The notes under the pieces were generated by a model. The model made no database searches, was not told where the DNA came from, and saw only the letters and a list, made by a program, of their open reading frames with translations. From positions 19,137,079 to 19,201,078 of the forward strand of contig CM049307.1 in assembly GCA_026874595.1 (NCBI GenBank): 64,000 bases of DNA. Reading direction: 5' to 3'. This document shows, piece after piece, positions 1 to 12,829 of the stretch. Position 1 is the stretch's first letter; every line of letters starts with the position of its first letter. The stretch is from Sipunculus nudus. Its lineage: Eukaryota > Annelida > Sipuncula > Golfingiida > Sipunculidae. The position numbers and the translations under genes were made by a program.

Positions 1-2653
1 TGGGGAGCTAAGATGATAAGTGTTTCTATACCATGTTACAACTGCAGTTCATGAGAGTAGGCCACATTGATGCAGAATTTAACTGGAACACCTTGTTTCA
101 ATCCATATATAGACCAGTTTAGTCAACACGATATAGAACAAGTAACTTTGATATGCTTAACGTTTCCCTGTTCGTCAATTTACTAATAGAAACGGGAAGA
201 ATTGCGTATTAATTGTTTATCAAGAGTAATATCTTATAATAAAAATATTAATATAAATACAACAAGATACGTAGATTTCTTCGTCTAAACATTTTATATA
301 TTAATTACCATTGAGCGCAAAAGAATGTCTCATGATCAAAGTAATTTATATTAGAATTATTACCAAGTGTGTGAATGAAGGTTCTCTTTGAAGTATCCCT
401 GTTTTATCCCGACTTCAAAAAAAATAATATTGACTAGAATAATATAAAGTTGATAAGTAATACTTGGCAGAGAGAGACATGCAATCAAACGCAGTCAAAG
501 GAGTTACACATATTGTAGAATCATGCAAATGTAGTTATGCCTACCTGTTCCCGGAATGTGTTCAAGGAAACCGACCGGTCCAATCAACAGTTGGCATATA
601 TCTTAAATATTCAGCTACATGTGTACTGATGTTGAAGATTACACCTGATAACTTATCGTGAACAGATGTTAATGAGTATAATCAACGGCAATGATGAATT
701 TATAACAGCATCCTGGGTGAGACGACATGTTGCTGGTTCTGATGGACAACTGTTAGTCGTGACTGACAGAGAAGGCACCATGTACCACTATACAGCGGTC
801 ACCTATCAGCGCCGTAGTTGGACCACACACGATTGGATGTTCCGTGATCCACTAGCTAATGAAAACTCCTAATTGACTACTTCCTAGCAGTACATGTTTA
901 TAAATCATACCATTTAAACCATCAAACCAACTTATCTGACGGGTGTAACTGTCAGTTATATATATTATGAGTATTGAACACGTCAAATCATTTTGATACA
1001 ACTCTGATTTTCAAGCCTTAGGTAAAGATGACGTTTACACTCAGGTGATCGTCAGGTAACATATTATGCAAATTCAATCAGCAGGTATTGACTACAGCTG
1101 AGACATGTACTAGCGTCATATGATTTAAATTCCAATATCTTCGAGTGTTTATATTAAGATCATGTTCCTGCACCACATGGATAATCACTCCGGTAACGTA
1201 TCATCTTGGAATAACGTGTATGCTTCAGTAAAACGTATATATAAATCATGTTTTCATTATCCCTTTGAGCCAAAGTAAAAATTATATACGTGCTAGTGAT
1301 AATTATATCATGGACAGAATTTTCATGACATGAAAAATCAAGTCATAATTGCCTTAGGTTTTATAGTTTTATTTTTCATTATTATCCCTTTCTTTATTTA
1401 GGCCTCACTTTCTTTATATTATTAAACTGGAGCATTTGAGTCATACATTCTTTATATAAATGTAGGGTTAATTTAAATAGTAAACATTCTTTCACCACTC
1501 AATTTTCATTCACGCTTTGGCAACTATTATTCTTATTTTGAATTTTAAATTATAAACACTCATACTCTCACACACACACTTGTTTTCTGGGGGTATATTT
1601 CCGGAAATGACATTTATATAAGCTTTATTATATAATAGAAAATGTATGTATCCTGTACTCAAAATAATGAACGGAAAGTCCTAGCTCCATGAGACGTATG
1701 CGTGTTTTCTTCAGTATTGTCAATAAAATATTTATAACTGCAAACAGACTCTACATAACCATCTCCATCTAATCGGCCTATCTGATATTTAACAACAGCT
1801 ATACAATCACATTTTGATAGACTAATAATTATATTTTCATAAATGTGTAGGTAAAGTTAGGATGACAATGCCTACCTTTATTATAATTTCAGAGCGTGCC
1901 GATCACACATCTCTGACGAATTTAAGCCATCGCTAAACAATTCAACCGAGCGTGTGTCTTCCAAATTACAGTGCAACAGGAAGTCATAGATGTACATGGT
2001 AAAGCCATCTTGAAGTGTTCCTTTACTTAAAGATGCAGAATCTCCTGTGCTGTGATCTTAGCTCTCCTTCCAAGAACGCAGGGGACGCTGGGTAACTCTT
2101 GAAATGGCCTGACAAGATTGCAGCTGTATACATGGCATAGATTGGGTTTTTATGACAAAAAGGACCAGGTTTTTAAATGGAAACAGGTGTCCAGATTTCC
2201 TACACTAATGAAAATTTATTGAGGCCCAAAAGGTGAAGATGCCAGGAATGATTATCTCGGGTTTTATTTCAAACCTACGGAAGAGCACTCCGGAAAAGAA
2301 AAACCACCCTTGCCGTTCTCCATACATATTAGTTCTTGCGACATACATCGTAAATACAGCGCATTAGAGAGCGTTTTAAGGGCGCCCTGTACTACTTACG
2401 ACCCCATATCTCACTCCCGCGATTTATAAACCACCCATTTGTATTACCCGCCTCCTGATGTATCTTCTCCTTATTTTCATCTGAATTTAGCCATTATAAC
2501 CAGCGTTTAATTGATTTAAATCATCCTTTATAAACAATTAACTTCTCCGTGCAGAGTAAGACCTACGCATACGTTAATATCCTTGAAAAAAAATCTCCAA
2601 TTGACCGTTAACCTAACTATTGATATTTATTGTACCGCCATTAGTTAAAAAAT
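1..2653. other. AT-rich non-coding stretch, no gene seen
   Basis: No convincing coding region, RNA gene or repeat was seen here. Two short open frames (464-661 and 666-872, 65 and 68 codons) sit close together on the plus strand. They have no recognisable domain, no clear splice context and no second copy in the window, so they are treated as chance. Confidence 0.6.
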
Positions 2654-2868
2654 CTGGGTCGGATGCAGGATTAAGGAAAAGGGGGGGGTCCAACATTGGA
2701 GGACTAATGACAAACCTAAAAAAGGGTCCCCGGGTCAGGAAAGGGAGGGGGGGGGGTCCAGCCCGCAAAAAATTGGTCTGAGACCCTTAAAAAAAGGCTG
2801 CGTTAGCTAAAAAAAAAAGGGGGGGGGGTCAGGACCTCTTGGACCCTCACCCTGGATCCGCTTCTGAC
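2654..2868 (+). repeat. G-rich MITE-like repeat, copy 1 of the GGATCC family
   Basis: The block opens with a diverged form of the terminus seen at 58504 (here CGGATGCAGGATTA) and closes with CTGGATCCGCTTCTGA, giving imperfect inverted ends around three runs of 8-10 G separated by A-rich DNA. The same layout, with matching internal words such as GGACTAATGA, recurs at 58504-58709. This indicates a dispersed, non-autonomous element. No target-site duplication could be assigned. The G runs could form G-quadruplexes on the plus strand; that is inference. Confidence 0.75.
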
Positions 2869-4240
2869 AATGGTGTGTCCATGTCCAACACCCCACATGA
2901 AAGCCACTTTATATGAAAGATTTTTTTTTCAAATTATTACCAAATAAAAAGTATTTTCAATCCCGAGAACACTTTAGCCCAAATGTGACGACACTTATTT
3001 TTTTTATATTTTGCTACATCCCGATGTCTGGCTTCTCATGTTTATAGTCAGTTTCAGCATAAATTTACCTTTTTGTTATTATTTAATCTTGTCACGTGTG
3101 AATAAGAGAGAGACCGGTTTTGATCATGAGGGTTTATAAACTATCCCTCATTGTGACAATTAAAACCTAAATTAACAAAAAAGTCTAAACTGTAAGGGGG
3201 TATCCCCCTCTCATGCTTCCCCCACAACATCATTCATAAATTTTATGTCCGATAACAAAACAATTTAATCAAATACACGTAAATAAATGATTTGTTTTTC
3301 TCTGATACGTGACCCATGCAGCTCAAAAAGATATAATAAACAAAAAAATTAAAAGGTTAAGTCTAATAAATCATTAGTTTAAAAAAAAGCGATCTGTCTG
3401 CGATAGTTTCAGGTTAAATTACATGGGGAACTGGTTTGTGGCGACACAGTTATACAAATCAATTAACATGTTTCATTACCAGTGATAACACGACCCAGCA
3501 GGCATTTCAATTAGGGAATTGAAGCCTGCTTTACATTTGGGACATGCACACTTTTGTTGCAGGAGCAAATAGACAATAACTGCCCTGAAAAGTTTACCAA
3601 ATAAAAACTGATGCCATTTACCTGCTAAGCATGAATCTGATACATCCTGAACCGAAAATTGTCACATAATGTGAGAAAAAATAAAAGACCAGTCTCCTAA
3701 TTGCATTATACCATATCAGGATATAGAGTTGCTTACAACAGCATCCAAATCGAATCAAATATTTACCAAAAGACTCTCATTACTTTTTGCATTTTTAACC
3801 TATTTGTTAGCTGTACCTATTTTTCATAGTTCTTTTAATCATTTTCTCTACAGAACTTCTATATACAAATAAACGTGTGAATATGTTTGAAGCTACCTGC
3901 ACGCAGTAGGGTTTGCGCTTCATACTCCTCTTCGGCCCTGCCTGTGATTACAACTTTATTAAACAAATTCAAAGGATACTTCCGGCACCATACTCATAAT
4001 AGAATTACTGAAATCTTTAGATCCCGCGGAGTCTCGTCGTTGACGAGACACCTACGATAAAACGCAAAGCAATAGCCGTATGACGTCACAATCACGAATA
4101 TTGCTCTCATCTCAAAAAGGTTAAGAGGTATATATTCTATGGTTGTATTTTTATATCATCAAATTAGGTTGGATATATCCTAAACTTGATTTGCGAACGT
4201 TAAAGCAAATTGATAAAGGGGGTCTCCATAAAACATAGTC
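2869..4240. other. Non-coding stretch, nothing identified
   Basis: AT-rich sequence with no open frame of note and no repeat that I could match elsewhere in the window. Confidence 0.6.
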
Positions 4241-4378
4241 CGGAATATATCATATAACTATTGCACGAGGAACCTATCTAGACTATTGCACGAGGAATAT
4301 TTCATTTGACTTTTGCACGAGGAACGTATCTTGTGACTATTGCTCGAGGAATATATCATTTGACTTTTGCATGAGGCA
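4241..4378. repeat. 27-bp minisatellite, five copies
   Basis: The core TTGCACGAGGAA recurs at 4261, 4286, 4313, 4340 and 4367. The spacing is 25 bp for the first step and 27 bp afterwards. Monomers differ by a few substitutions, for example GCTCGAGG and GCATGAGG variants, so the array is old or small. It has no coding content. Confidence 0.9.
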
Positions 4379-4989
4379 TCTGTGTACATGGATATAATTA
4401 AGAGAAATTCTGTAAGATGATTCTAGTTATCTTTGAATAACTGGGTAAGCGAGAGGTCTGTAGGCAACAGTTTTGGACGTTGTAAAGACCGGAAGGGATA
4501 TTCTAAACCGCACGCATGATTACAAGGGTAATTAAATGAGTTTTTCAAAATACTTGCTTTTTATGCTTACAGAGAAGGGACCATTTCGTTAAATATGACC
4601 TGTGTTAAAAATTCGTGTCATATTTTTAAACGGGATTTATAATATACTGAGAGATTGTTTTTTATACATAAATTACGAAACTCTGGCAAATGCCATAGTA
4701 AAGCTACTGGAGGTCTTCTCAACGATATATTTTTTTTTATTTTACCTACTCCATCTGAATCTTAGTGAACATATCTTTTTATTACTTTCCAGATATGCTA
4801 TATGAACGACATACCTAACGAGCCATGGAAATCAATTGCTCCGTCTGTTTTAATCAAAATAATATAGGGCATGACAAAATGTAATGCGCAGATTTATCAA
4901 ATATAGTTCATACTCCTGCCACAAGATGTCATGCTTGTCCTATGATCAGCCCAGTAACTTGACACCCAACATGCAGAGTATTCACAGCA
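4379..4989. other. Non-coding stretch, nothing identified
   Basis: A 67-codon plus-strand frame at 4602-4805 is hydrophobic and AT-driven, with no family resemblance. Nothing else was seen. Confidence 0.55.
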
Positions 4990-5160
4990 ACCATCATCCT
5001 TATCATCATCATGATCATCGTCATCTTCCTTATCATCATCACCACCACCATCATCCTTATCATCATCATAATCTTTATCGCCATCATGACCAGCAACATC
5101 ATCATCATCATCATCATCATCACTTTCATCATCACCCTTATCACCATCATTTTCATTAAC
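4990..5160. repeat. Imperfect CAT/ATC trinucleotide microsatellite
   Basis: Roughly 170 bp of interrupted CAT/ATC repeats, with a pure (CAT)n core around 5096-5122. Read on the plus strand it gives a His-rich frame and on the minus strand a Met-rich frame. Both are artefacts of the repeat. Confidence 0.95.
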
Positions 5161-5631
5161 ATCATGAACTAATTCCTTAGTACATGTTACTACAACTAGA
5201 GTGCCACGACCAAATACGATTCTAAGGTACTGAAAATAAACTGTGATCAGCTTTTGAATTTTATTGTACCTACTCCATTATATTAACTTTCGTCACTGCC
5301 CGTGAAAATTACAAGCCCCCCTCCCCCCCCCCCCCCCCCCCCCCAGCACTCCATTTAGAAGGGTCTTAGACCCGTTCCCGGTGCGCTGTGAATTTTGATT
5401 GAGTCATTTTTGACGAAGATGCCACCAAGCCAAGCAAGGAAGGGAGCCGTTCCAGCCACAAGCGTGTCCAAAAGATTTCGAAGGTTCGTTGAAGGACTCT
5501 AGCCGACCACAGCAAACACCCACATCGTAATATCATCAACAGCAGAATGATAGATTCAGCAACTTACCCTTTTAAATATATCTGGCAAAATGTAGCTGGT
5601 TAATGAACTCTCTAAGTTCCTTTTACATTTA
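5161..5631. repeat. Non-coding stretch with a poly-C tract
   Basis: A nearly uninterrupted run of C (one T) occupies about 5316-5344. The rest of this interval has no recognisable gene or repeat. Confidence 0.8.
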
Positions 5632-5785
5632 TATCCGTGGGGCAGGACAACTGTATGTGTGTGTGGGGGGGGGGGGGATGTAGCTGATACTCCTTGATAC
5701 GTGCCCCTGTGCTATGAACACCAAAATATCACAACTGTTCTCTTACGTAACTACTGGGAGCTCTTTTCTGATGTTCCTGTCGCAT
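5632..5785 (+). repeat. Short dispersed repeat related to 8671-8990
   Basis: A head containing ACTGTATGTGTGTGTGGGGG and a tail reading GATACGTGCCCCTGTGCTAT match the head and tail of the block at 8671-8990, where the tail is GATACGCCCCTGTGCTAT. The interior is shorter here. I infer two copies of a non-autonomous element, related in style to the GGATCC-ended G-rich family. Confidence 0.6.
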
Positions 5786-5820
5786 ACACACACACACACA
5801 AATATATATATATATATATA
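5786..5820. repeat. Compound (AC)n(AT)n microsatellite
   Basis: (AC)8 runs straight into about nine AT units. The truncated LTR begins immediately afterwards, and a second TA tract follows that LTR at 6399. Confidence 0.95.
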
Positions 5821-6393
5821 CCGTGTATTATGTTAGATTCTTCGATTGTTCGAGAAATAGAAGCTTCTCGGCTTTAGGTGAAAAGGTATATATAGGGGCT
5901 GTGTTTTAGAGCGAGAGAGAGAGGAGAGAAGATTCCAGGGGACACAGACGTGTGGGACCTATCCGATTATCCAGTAATTTCAGGGATTCTACTTTTACTA
6001 ACACTTTACAATTTAGTGCTGCCTGCCTCAAGTTTACTTTCTGGATTGTTTCAAGAGCTTTACATTGGACTATTATTCTCCGGGAGAGTTTGTGTGGACT
6101 TTTCATTCGGCATATACATTTAAAAGGACTTATCGTTGTGACAGTGGTGGTATCCAGCTACTGTGCACTTTGTTTATTTTACTGTATGATTGTATTGATT
6201 TGCTGTATACCGTAATGTTAAGGTTGTTTGAAGAATAGATTATAGTTATTTGTTAACAAAAAACCACTGACTTCTTAATTCATTCCCCTGAACATTTCAC
6301 GCTGCCTAGTGTTACAGAATCTGAATTTTTTTTATCCCCTTCACAAAATTTATGTTCATCACGCATACGTGTTCTGTTGATATTATCTTCCGT

Positions 6394-6396
<3 letters not shown>
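5821..6396 (+). mobile_element. LTR of a retrotransposon, 5'-truncated copy
   Basis: This block aligns by eye with 38200-38744 throughout. It includes a TATA-like GGTATATATAGGGGCTGTG at 5885-5903, a long conserved downstream part (CACTGACTTCTTAATTCATT near 6265) and the terminal CCGTAACA. Full-length copies start with TGTTACAG; that start is missing here and replaced by the TA repeat. The TATA-like box and AATAGATTATAG, a decayed polyadenylation-like site, suit an LTR with U3, R and U5 parts. The 87-codon frame at 5952-6215 lies inside the LTR and is not considered a gene. No gag or pol sequence follows. Confidence 0.85.

Positions 6397-6398
<2 letters not shown>

Positions 6399-6450
<52 letters not shown>
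6399..6450. repeat. (AT)n microsatellite abutting the LTR end
   Basis: About 26 uninterrupted AT units begin 3 bp after the LTR terminus. With the TA tract at 5802-5820 this suggests the element inserted into, or seeded, a TA repeat. Confidence 0.95.
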
Positions 6451-6453
<3 letters not shown>

Positions 6454-6539
6454 ACATACTGTATAATATATCAATGGTTTGTGACAATATAATTATAATT
6501 TGAATACGTTTGCGTACTTCGAGGTGTGGGCGGGGTTAA

Positions 6540-7170
6540 ACACTGGCCTTCGTAAATAGTCTTACACACCAAGCTATTCCCGGTTTCGTAAAATCTCGGC
6601 TTCCGGTCAAGCATGCATGGTGTCTAGTTTTCCATTCAGTACGGACTTAATGGTCTTCGTCCATTCGAAACCAGTTCCGCTAATTAGTTCAACGAAAGGC
6701 CTTTTAATTAATGTTGTTAATGCACAGTCGTATAGATATATGCATTCTATTAGGCGTACTGTTGTACATCATTCGCCACCCACCTGTCATTTCGTAAGGT
6801 AAGTTAATGTCGATGATGCGGACTACTGCTGCTCTGTTAATCTGTCCTGTCACTCCAGTATCATACATAAGGTCCATGCCATTAATCCTCCCTAAAATGA
6901 CATCCGTTGCGAAAGGAACAGATGATGTATTCCATTTTACTTTATGGTTTAATATTTTTGTTTCTGTTAAATAGTCTGCCAAAGATTGGTCAAGAGTTAC
7001 TTCTTTCAAATAATATGTCCTTGATAAGTATTATTGATATAAAGCTAGCAAGGCGGCTTAAAATAATCTCTTCATTATAATGTTCTATTCAAAAGGTGTT
7101 CCGTTTTATGTCAATGTGCATAAATTCTGGAATATTAAAATTATAGGCAGCATGCTGTTGGATTGTTCTC
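6540..7170 (-). pseudogene. Duplicated unknown relic, copy 1
   Basis: This segment matches 16095-16650 over most of its length, at an identity I judge near 80 percent. The minus strand carries an open frame of about 101 codons (7009 down to 6704, with a TTG at its head) containing GRINGMDLMYDTGVTG and VVRIIDINLPYEMTGGWR. The second copy reads almost the same around YEMTGGWRWVYNSTPDRM but has frameshifts and stops elsewhere. I do not recognise the family. Upstream on the same strand, a 64-codon frame (7386-7192) may or may not belong to it. It could be a transposon-encoded or ancient gene fragment that was duplicated. Confidence 0.5.
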
Positions 7171-7801
7171 TCAGTTGATGACTAAGAATATTCAGTTAGC
7201 ACACGAAAAGGAAAGATGGCCAGGAATCAGGTGGAATTTATCCAGTTCCGTCGTTTCAAAACAGAGCGCGTGCCAGCCGAACAGCTTAGTATAAGTGAGA
7301 TTTTCCAAATATGATTCCCGTATATCCAATGGAACAAACGTTCGAAGGTGCCATGACTTAAATGCTTTCCATGGGTACATATACATTAATCATAAACATC
7401 ATGTTTTACGCATGAAGTGCTCAGTTCAATCACATATCTGCTGCCCTGTTCATATATATTTTGATTACTCGTTATTCCTGTAACATGTTACATATGCCGC
7501 TGACCGCAGTGACGAAGACCACCTTACACCACTCTGGCGAGGACCACTTGAGAGCAAAAAAAAAAAACAAGACCCACCAAATCCGTTTAATGATTAGAAA
7601 AGAGAGGGTCACCGGTGTAGCAATTTTACATTACCCTCACTTCAGATTACCCCCTATCCCACCCCAGTGATATTTGGACACCGCTTTCAGATTACCAGGG
7701 AGGTACAGGATGAAACCAATCTCAGATTACTCCTACGGGAAACTTGATATCGATTTCAACAAGGTTTAATGATAATATTTTGTATGCCTGGCCTGGAGGG
7801 G
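7171..7801. other. Non-coding stretch, nothing firm
   Basis: Contains an A-rich run at 7555-7567 and a protein-like but unrecognised 64-codon minus-strand frame (7386-7192). No repeat match was found. Confidence 0.5.
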
Positions 7802-8035
7802 GGAGGTCTGAATAGTCGAAGGGTAATATAGTCGGTTATCTCCGCTGGCGACCCGGGTTCGTTCCCCGGAGTTGCCACGATAATGGCTTGTAGTGCTACG
7901 TATCGAGCATGCCGGTATTTTTCCCAAGGCTCTTCGGTTTCCTCCACCTCTGAACGCTACCACCTGACAGAGTCTTAATTAGTTATAATAGCTAATTGTA
8001 CAATTCATGTAAAGTAAATAAAGTTTAACATTTTA
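7802..8035 (+). mobile_element. tRNA-derived SINE, type 1
   Basis: The head carries a polymerase III A box (TAGTCGAAGGG, 7813-7823) and a B box (GGTTCGTTCCC, 7856-7866) at tRNA-like spacing. A perfect T-arm CCGGG/CCCGG surrounds the seven-base loop. The body that follows includes GGTTTCCTCCACC and ends around an A/T-rich tail with AATAAAG near 8020. The remaining tRNA stems are not intact, so this is a SINE and not a tRNA gene. It differs from the SINE at 54219. Confidence 0.7.
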
Positions 8036-8670
8036 AAACCTTCTACATTTTAACATATCTCTCTCTAGTTTCATATAGCTCCATGTTAATTGTTTTTATT
8101 TACTTTATATTTTGTATTTTCTTTCTTCAGATTTTCTTATCAAATTTAATCTTTGTATATTCTGTCTTGTATTGTGTATCGTATTATATTCCAAGTACTG
8201 ACTTCAGATCTTGTATCTTTCGCACTTTTTCAGTAAGCATATCTGGAGCTGAAAGTATAAGACATAATTATTTTTATCTAAATCAGCGAGGGTGTAATCC
8301 TGAACAGTGTGTGCGAGTAACGTAAAATCAGTCCTACCTTGGAAGTAATCTGAAATCAGATTATATCTCGTTCAGATCATGAATGGGGTAGCTTGCAGTC
8401 TTTACACTGGTCTTTCAGTCTGTTCCACTGCGTTGATTCCATTTTATACAAAAAATACTACAACTATAGTGCTCCGACTAATTAAGATTTTGATCGTTTA
8501 AATTTTTCTTTTGTGCATTTTTTTACTTGGTCCATATCTTTACCTCTGTCCCTGCTCCGTAAGTTTAGGCTAAATGAATGAGAGGTTGTTCTGGATACCA
8601 TGCTTAATACCTCTTACAAAATTTTATTGGTTTAGGAATTCAAAAAATTTCAGTTATACATTTATTACCC
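8036..8670. other. Non-coding stretch, nothing identified
   Basis: Very AT-rich. The 80-codon frame at 8083-8325 is Phe/Ile/Tyr-rich and is regarded as chance. Confidence 0.55.
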
Positions 8671-8990
8671 TTGAGGCGTATCCAGGATTAGGGAAAACTG
8701 TGTGTGTTGGGGGGTTGGAGGGTTGAGGTTGTGGAAATATTTGGCAAGGTAAATGGATATCAGATACAGCAAAAATAAAAATATCAATTACTATATGTGC
8801 CATGCCGTTTTAAGAATTTGCACATTTAAAAAAATTCAGGAATGTATGCTTTTGAAAACCATTAATACTATCCAGGGGAGAGGACCGTGGCCCCTCACAG
8901 ATACGCCCCTGTGCTATAGGAACAACATCATATCACCAGTAAACACTGCCCAGTAACTACCCAGGTGCTCTTTTAGACCGTGACTCATGA
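8671..8990 (+). repeat. Dispersed repeat with GGCGTATC/GATACGCC ends
   Basis: Starts GAGGCGTATCCAGGATTAGG and later carries CAGATACGCCCCTGTG near 8898. These give a short inverted pair (GGCGTATC and GATACGCC) around a G/T-rich then AT-rich interior. The tail matches the copy at 5632-5785. The head resembles the GGATCC family (GGCGGATCCAGGATTTAGG at 58508), so these may be subfamilies of one non-autonomous element. Confidence 0.6.
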
Positions 8991-9289
8991 GTGCTCCCGA
9001 CATTTCCAGCTTACTTTATGTAAATGGAACCTGTACGCCAACGCCCAATTAGCCTGCCTCATGTGTGACTCGCAAGGGGCAATCCGAGTCTAGTCAAACA
9101 AATGCCAGATCTCTAAATTAAACCATGGTGGTCTTTTTACATTAAACTGTCTGAATATGTGGGTTTATTATTTTAAACTTTCCGGTTTCATAGTCAAGTG
9201 TTCCTGTTTTAGGAAGCAGACCCCGTCTTACATATTACATTTAAATGGCCTCTTCTAGGTTAACTCTTCAGAATTACTTAATGCAGGAT
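8991..9289. other. Non-coding, nothing identified
   Basis: No coding potential or repeat seen. Confidence 0.5.
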
Positions 9290-10075
9290 TTAATTTTTTT
9301 TATTTTATCAATATAAATTCTTGATTACTGTTAAAATTACGCATATTCTTTTTCTTAATATGATGGATTATTCGAAACAAAATAGTCCAAATTTAAGCAG
9401 CAGTCGATTAATCGACATATAGAATGTCATTTTTAATGGAAAAATGCCAGTATCGTATGGATACGATATAACATAGCCCCTTTACTGAATAGATGGGACC
9501 AGTCTTTACGCAAAACCTTTTAACAATAGGCCTATATCATGTAATTACCGCATTTACAAGGAAACAATTACTACTAATTTCCCGCTTTTAGTGTAAAAAT
9601 TACGCATAAAATTCATTTTTTTTTCTGATAATGATAAAGTTTTCGAAAATTAACTGTCAGTGTCCAATTTATAGCAGTCGATCACGTTACGTAGACTATC
9701 AAATCTGGTTTTCTCTGTCAATATGGCTATACAGCAACACCTGGACGCACATTACAAATCTAATGTTTAGGTTATGGTAGGGGTTGCTTACCCATTGAAG
9801 TATATCGTGGCATGGGATTTTAAATATTTTCGACATGTGGCAATAATTACTGACGGCTTGTCAGGTCTATTAACGTACAGTGCCGGGATCGTTGGTTCTT
9901 TTTTAATAAAACATGGTTCTATAGTCTTTCACAAAACCCTTAAGTAATGAACCAAGGTTCAGGCAATTACCGTATTCACAAGAAAAACGCTAATCCCTAT
10001 GTGCAGTAGACAGAAGACTTTGCTATCGAAAACAGTCTGTTCATTTTAATACAGCAACGCCAGCCGAAAATTAAA
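9290..10075. repeat. Strongly diverged tandem duplication, unit about 420-450 bp
   Basis: Blocks near 9480-9600 and 9900-10000 share the order 'tagtctttNacaaaaccNtt', 'aattaccg.att.acaagaaaa' and later 'acagcaacNcc'. Parallel motifs occur near 9400 and 9660 (AGCAGTCGAT). The match is patchy, so this is an old duplication or two copies of an old repeat. Confidence 0.4.
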
Positions 10076-11879
10076 GTAGGCCGGGTGCATCAGGTCAACA
10101 TGTAAGTGTCATCTTCATAATTCTGAGTACAAAATGACTGACGGTATCTTTCCGCCAGGTAAATAGTTCCGAAAGTAAATGCTACAGTTATGAGTCCGCT
10201 TAAATTTTATTCATTATGATGTGATCCGAAAAAAGTTTATATTTACCGTTGCCCTAATGAGAAAAGGCTGCCCATACCAAGTGACGGACCGGGTTGCCTC
10301 TGGAAGAGTACAAATACAAAGATACAGCGACCCTTTTAAATCAAGTAAAACCTGATTAAACAAAATGACACCATTCATTTCGTGACATACGAATGAAGCG
10401 ATATGAGGCAGGCTGTCCGAATAAGTTGGTTATACAAGACATCTGACACTGTCCAAACTTTTTATGGCATAGGTCTGTGACGTGTTGTAGTTCACCCTAA
10501 TTGTCCAATATTATGCGTCCTACGACAGATATTTAACATAATTACTCATTTAATCTATATGTTTGAATTTAAATATTTCTCCATTTATTAAACATGCCGA
10601 TAACAGATTAAAAACTCGATTTTTCAGTATTTTCCTATATCTTAGAATAAAATACGAATTCTGTGTCAGCTGGCTTCAACTTGACCTGGCATTTAAAACG
10701 CAAGGTTTCTTCCGGTACAATAACCATTTCATATTTATAATCATTTGTTATTTATTTGAGGATTTTCAAGGCAATTTTGTACCGTCATCTGAACTTTTAA
10801 CTACCTGTTATAAGCTCGTGTCTTCAGTTAGACAGGAACTTTTTACCATGATTCTTTTAATGTGTTTTCAGCGTTTAAATTGTGAAGCGCAAAAGAAAAA
10901 AAAACATTTGTTCAGATGTAGCGCTATATAAAATAAAAATTTACATTTAATCAACTTATGCAACGGTTCATTCAGTCTTATACATTCATATAGATAAACT
11001 ATCGGGTTCGCACATAAAATGGTAGATCCTAGGTTGTTAATCTAGGGCTTCAATTAGGACATTAATAAAAAGGAGTTATACCCGGGGGAGGAACCTGCAA
11101 ACATTATGCGGAACGCATTCAAATATTCGAGTTCTAAATGTCTAATTTTATGAAATATTTGAACACCATCTCCGTGAAACAGAAAAAGGATACTAACAGA
11201 TCCCTGTATGCGTTGTTAACCTACGCAGACTTTTGGACGATTTAAATGCTTTGATTTCTGGATCTTGTTGTTTTACGTATAATATTGTTTGAAAATAAAA
11301 ATCCTTGTTAGTTCGGAGATGTAGAAAGATTAATACCTCCTTGAAATTCATGCGCAGTTCATAAAGTTTGGACCGCCTGCTGATGTTCCTTGTCTACTTG
11401 ACATCAAATTATTACCTGATCAGGGGGTTTGACGCAGTACAGGCGAGAGATACAAACGGAAAGAGAGCCTTTTCATTCTTCAGGTATATGTAAGATATAC
11501 AGACAAAGCGAAGGGCAAACTGAGTTGATCAAAAGAAACCTAATCACTCTCCCGGCACCTACTGTGGGAGATTTACAGTTCAAAAGTTATCGTAATCAGG
11601 ATTACATCCTATTTAAGCTGGTTACCAATAGGTTATCTGTACCGTAGTCATATCCCTTAGTCAATGTTGATACAGCTAATGTTCCGTAATAACGTAACAG
11701 TAATCAGGAGATTTTCGAAATCATCAACAATTTTTACTTTAATTATTTACGTCACAGAAGCTATATTAATGCAAGATGTTATAATAAAATTAATGATAAA
11801 TTTATAAATACACCTACTAATGTAACTATTTCTACAACTACTACTATTACCATAAAAACTAATAATAATAACTAGAATG
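10076..11879. other. Non-coding stretch, nothing identified
   Basis: The longest frame, 122 codons at 10563-10931 on the plus strand, is rich in Phe, Ile and Lys and has no recognisable motif. A 72-codon frame lies at 11429-11647. Neither has supporting signals. Confidence 0.55.
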
Positions 11880-12030
11880 AGGTTGTATTTGCATTGCAAA
11901 ACCCCATTTATGTCTCCCCTCCTCCCACAAGTTCAAAAAGCATTCACAAATAATTTCTCTTCCGGCTGATTTTACATTGATGATGAAGGTCAAGGTCACC
12001 GGATTCTGAACACTTCCGACTTTTTTCGAG
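11880..12030. repeat. Dispersed repeat with AAGGTCAAGGTCA, copy 1
   Basis: The words TTCACAAATAATTTC, TTCCGG and GATGATGAAGGTCAAGG occur in the same order at 14050-14260, so both are copies of one repeat. The copy contains AGGTCAAGGTCA at 11987-11998. No ends could be defined. Confidence 0.6.
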
Positions 12031-12829
12031 AAACTTTTTACATGTAAAAATTCATGAAAATATAATGAGTGCACGCAATTAAGGGATATGATGACACGGA
12101 ATCAGAGATTAGTTCGACCGTGGCAGTGTTTGGACTTATTCGCCGATCATACAGCTCATCGATTCTATATGCAGGCATTTCGTTTGAAGATTTGTATACA
12201 TAGAAACAATACATTTGACTATGGGACTGGAATTCGTTTGAATCGTTCACAAAGGCGTATCAGCTGTATATAGCCATACAAACATCGTGCAAGACACTTG
12301 TTGCATCACCTGTTGTGTATCGATTATATGTTGCTGCGACTTCATATATTTTATTTTGTAAAGCAGAAAAGTATTATTTTTATTATACAGAAATACTACA
12401 CAAGAGGACCTAGACTCACAAGAGATAGACAAATACCTGAGAACACACAAATAATTCATCAAAAATATTCTTGACGTTCACCGGATATCAAACCCACAAA
12501 AAACAGAACACTGCGCATTGTGGATGTTCTATTCTTATAGGGATGTTGGTGTGTGCAGATAAGAGAGACAGTGCGAAATATTCAATTTCAATGTTAGTTT
12601 ATACCAAGAAAACTGAAATTCTTGCAGGCAAAACACAACATTTGCCTGAATTTTAAAAACTCTACGCTGAACGATAACAAGGGAATTTGTTTAAGTTTGA
12701 GAAAACGACTCGGAACTGTGCGAGGTGTTAACGAACTTACGCTCTTTACACAGCGCTTTAACTATAGGTCTTATATGGTAAGCGCTGTTTGTTATGACCT
12801 CGTTTCCTAAATTTCTACACCAGAGGGGA
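12031..12829. other. Non-coding stretch, nothing identified
   Basis: Several frames of 60-71 codons lie on both strands, all unrecognised. No repeats were matched. Confidence 0.5.

Noticed and set aside
4884-5159. Histidine-rich 91-codon frame, and the Met-rich frame on the other strand
   Set aside because: Produced entirely by the CAT/ATC microsatellite; nothing outside the repeat supports a gene.
6704-6832. Splice donor (ACAG|GTGGGT on the minus strand) ending an exon in relic copy 1
   Set aside because: The second copy reads through the same site as GGWRWVYNSTPD with similar residues, so the coding-like match continues past it and GA replaces GT there.
10563-10931. 122-codon plus-strand frame as a gene
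   Set aside because: AT-driven composition, no motif, no homologous copy and no promoter or splice signals.
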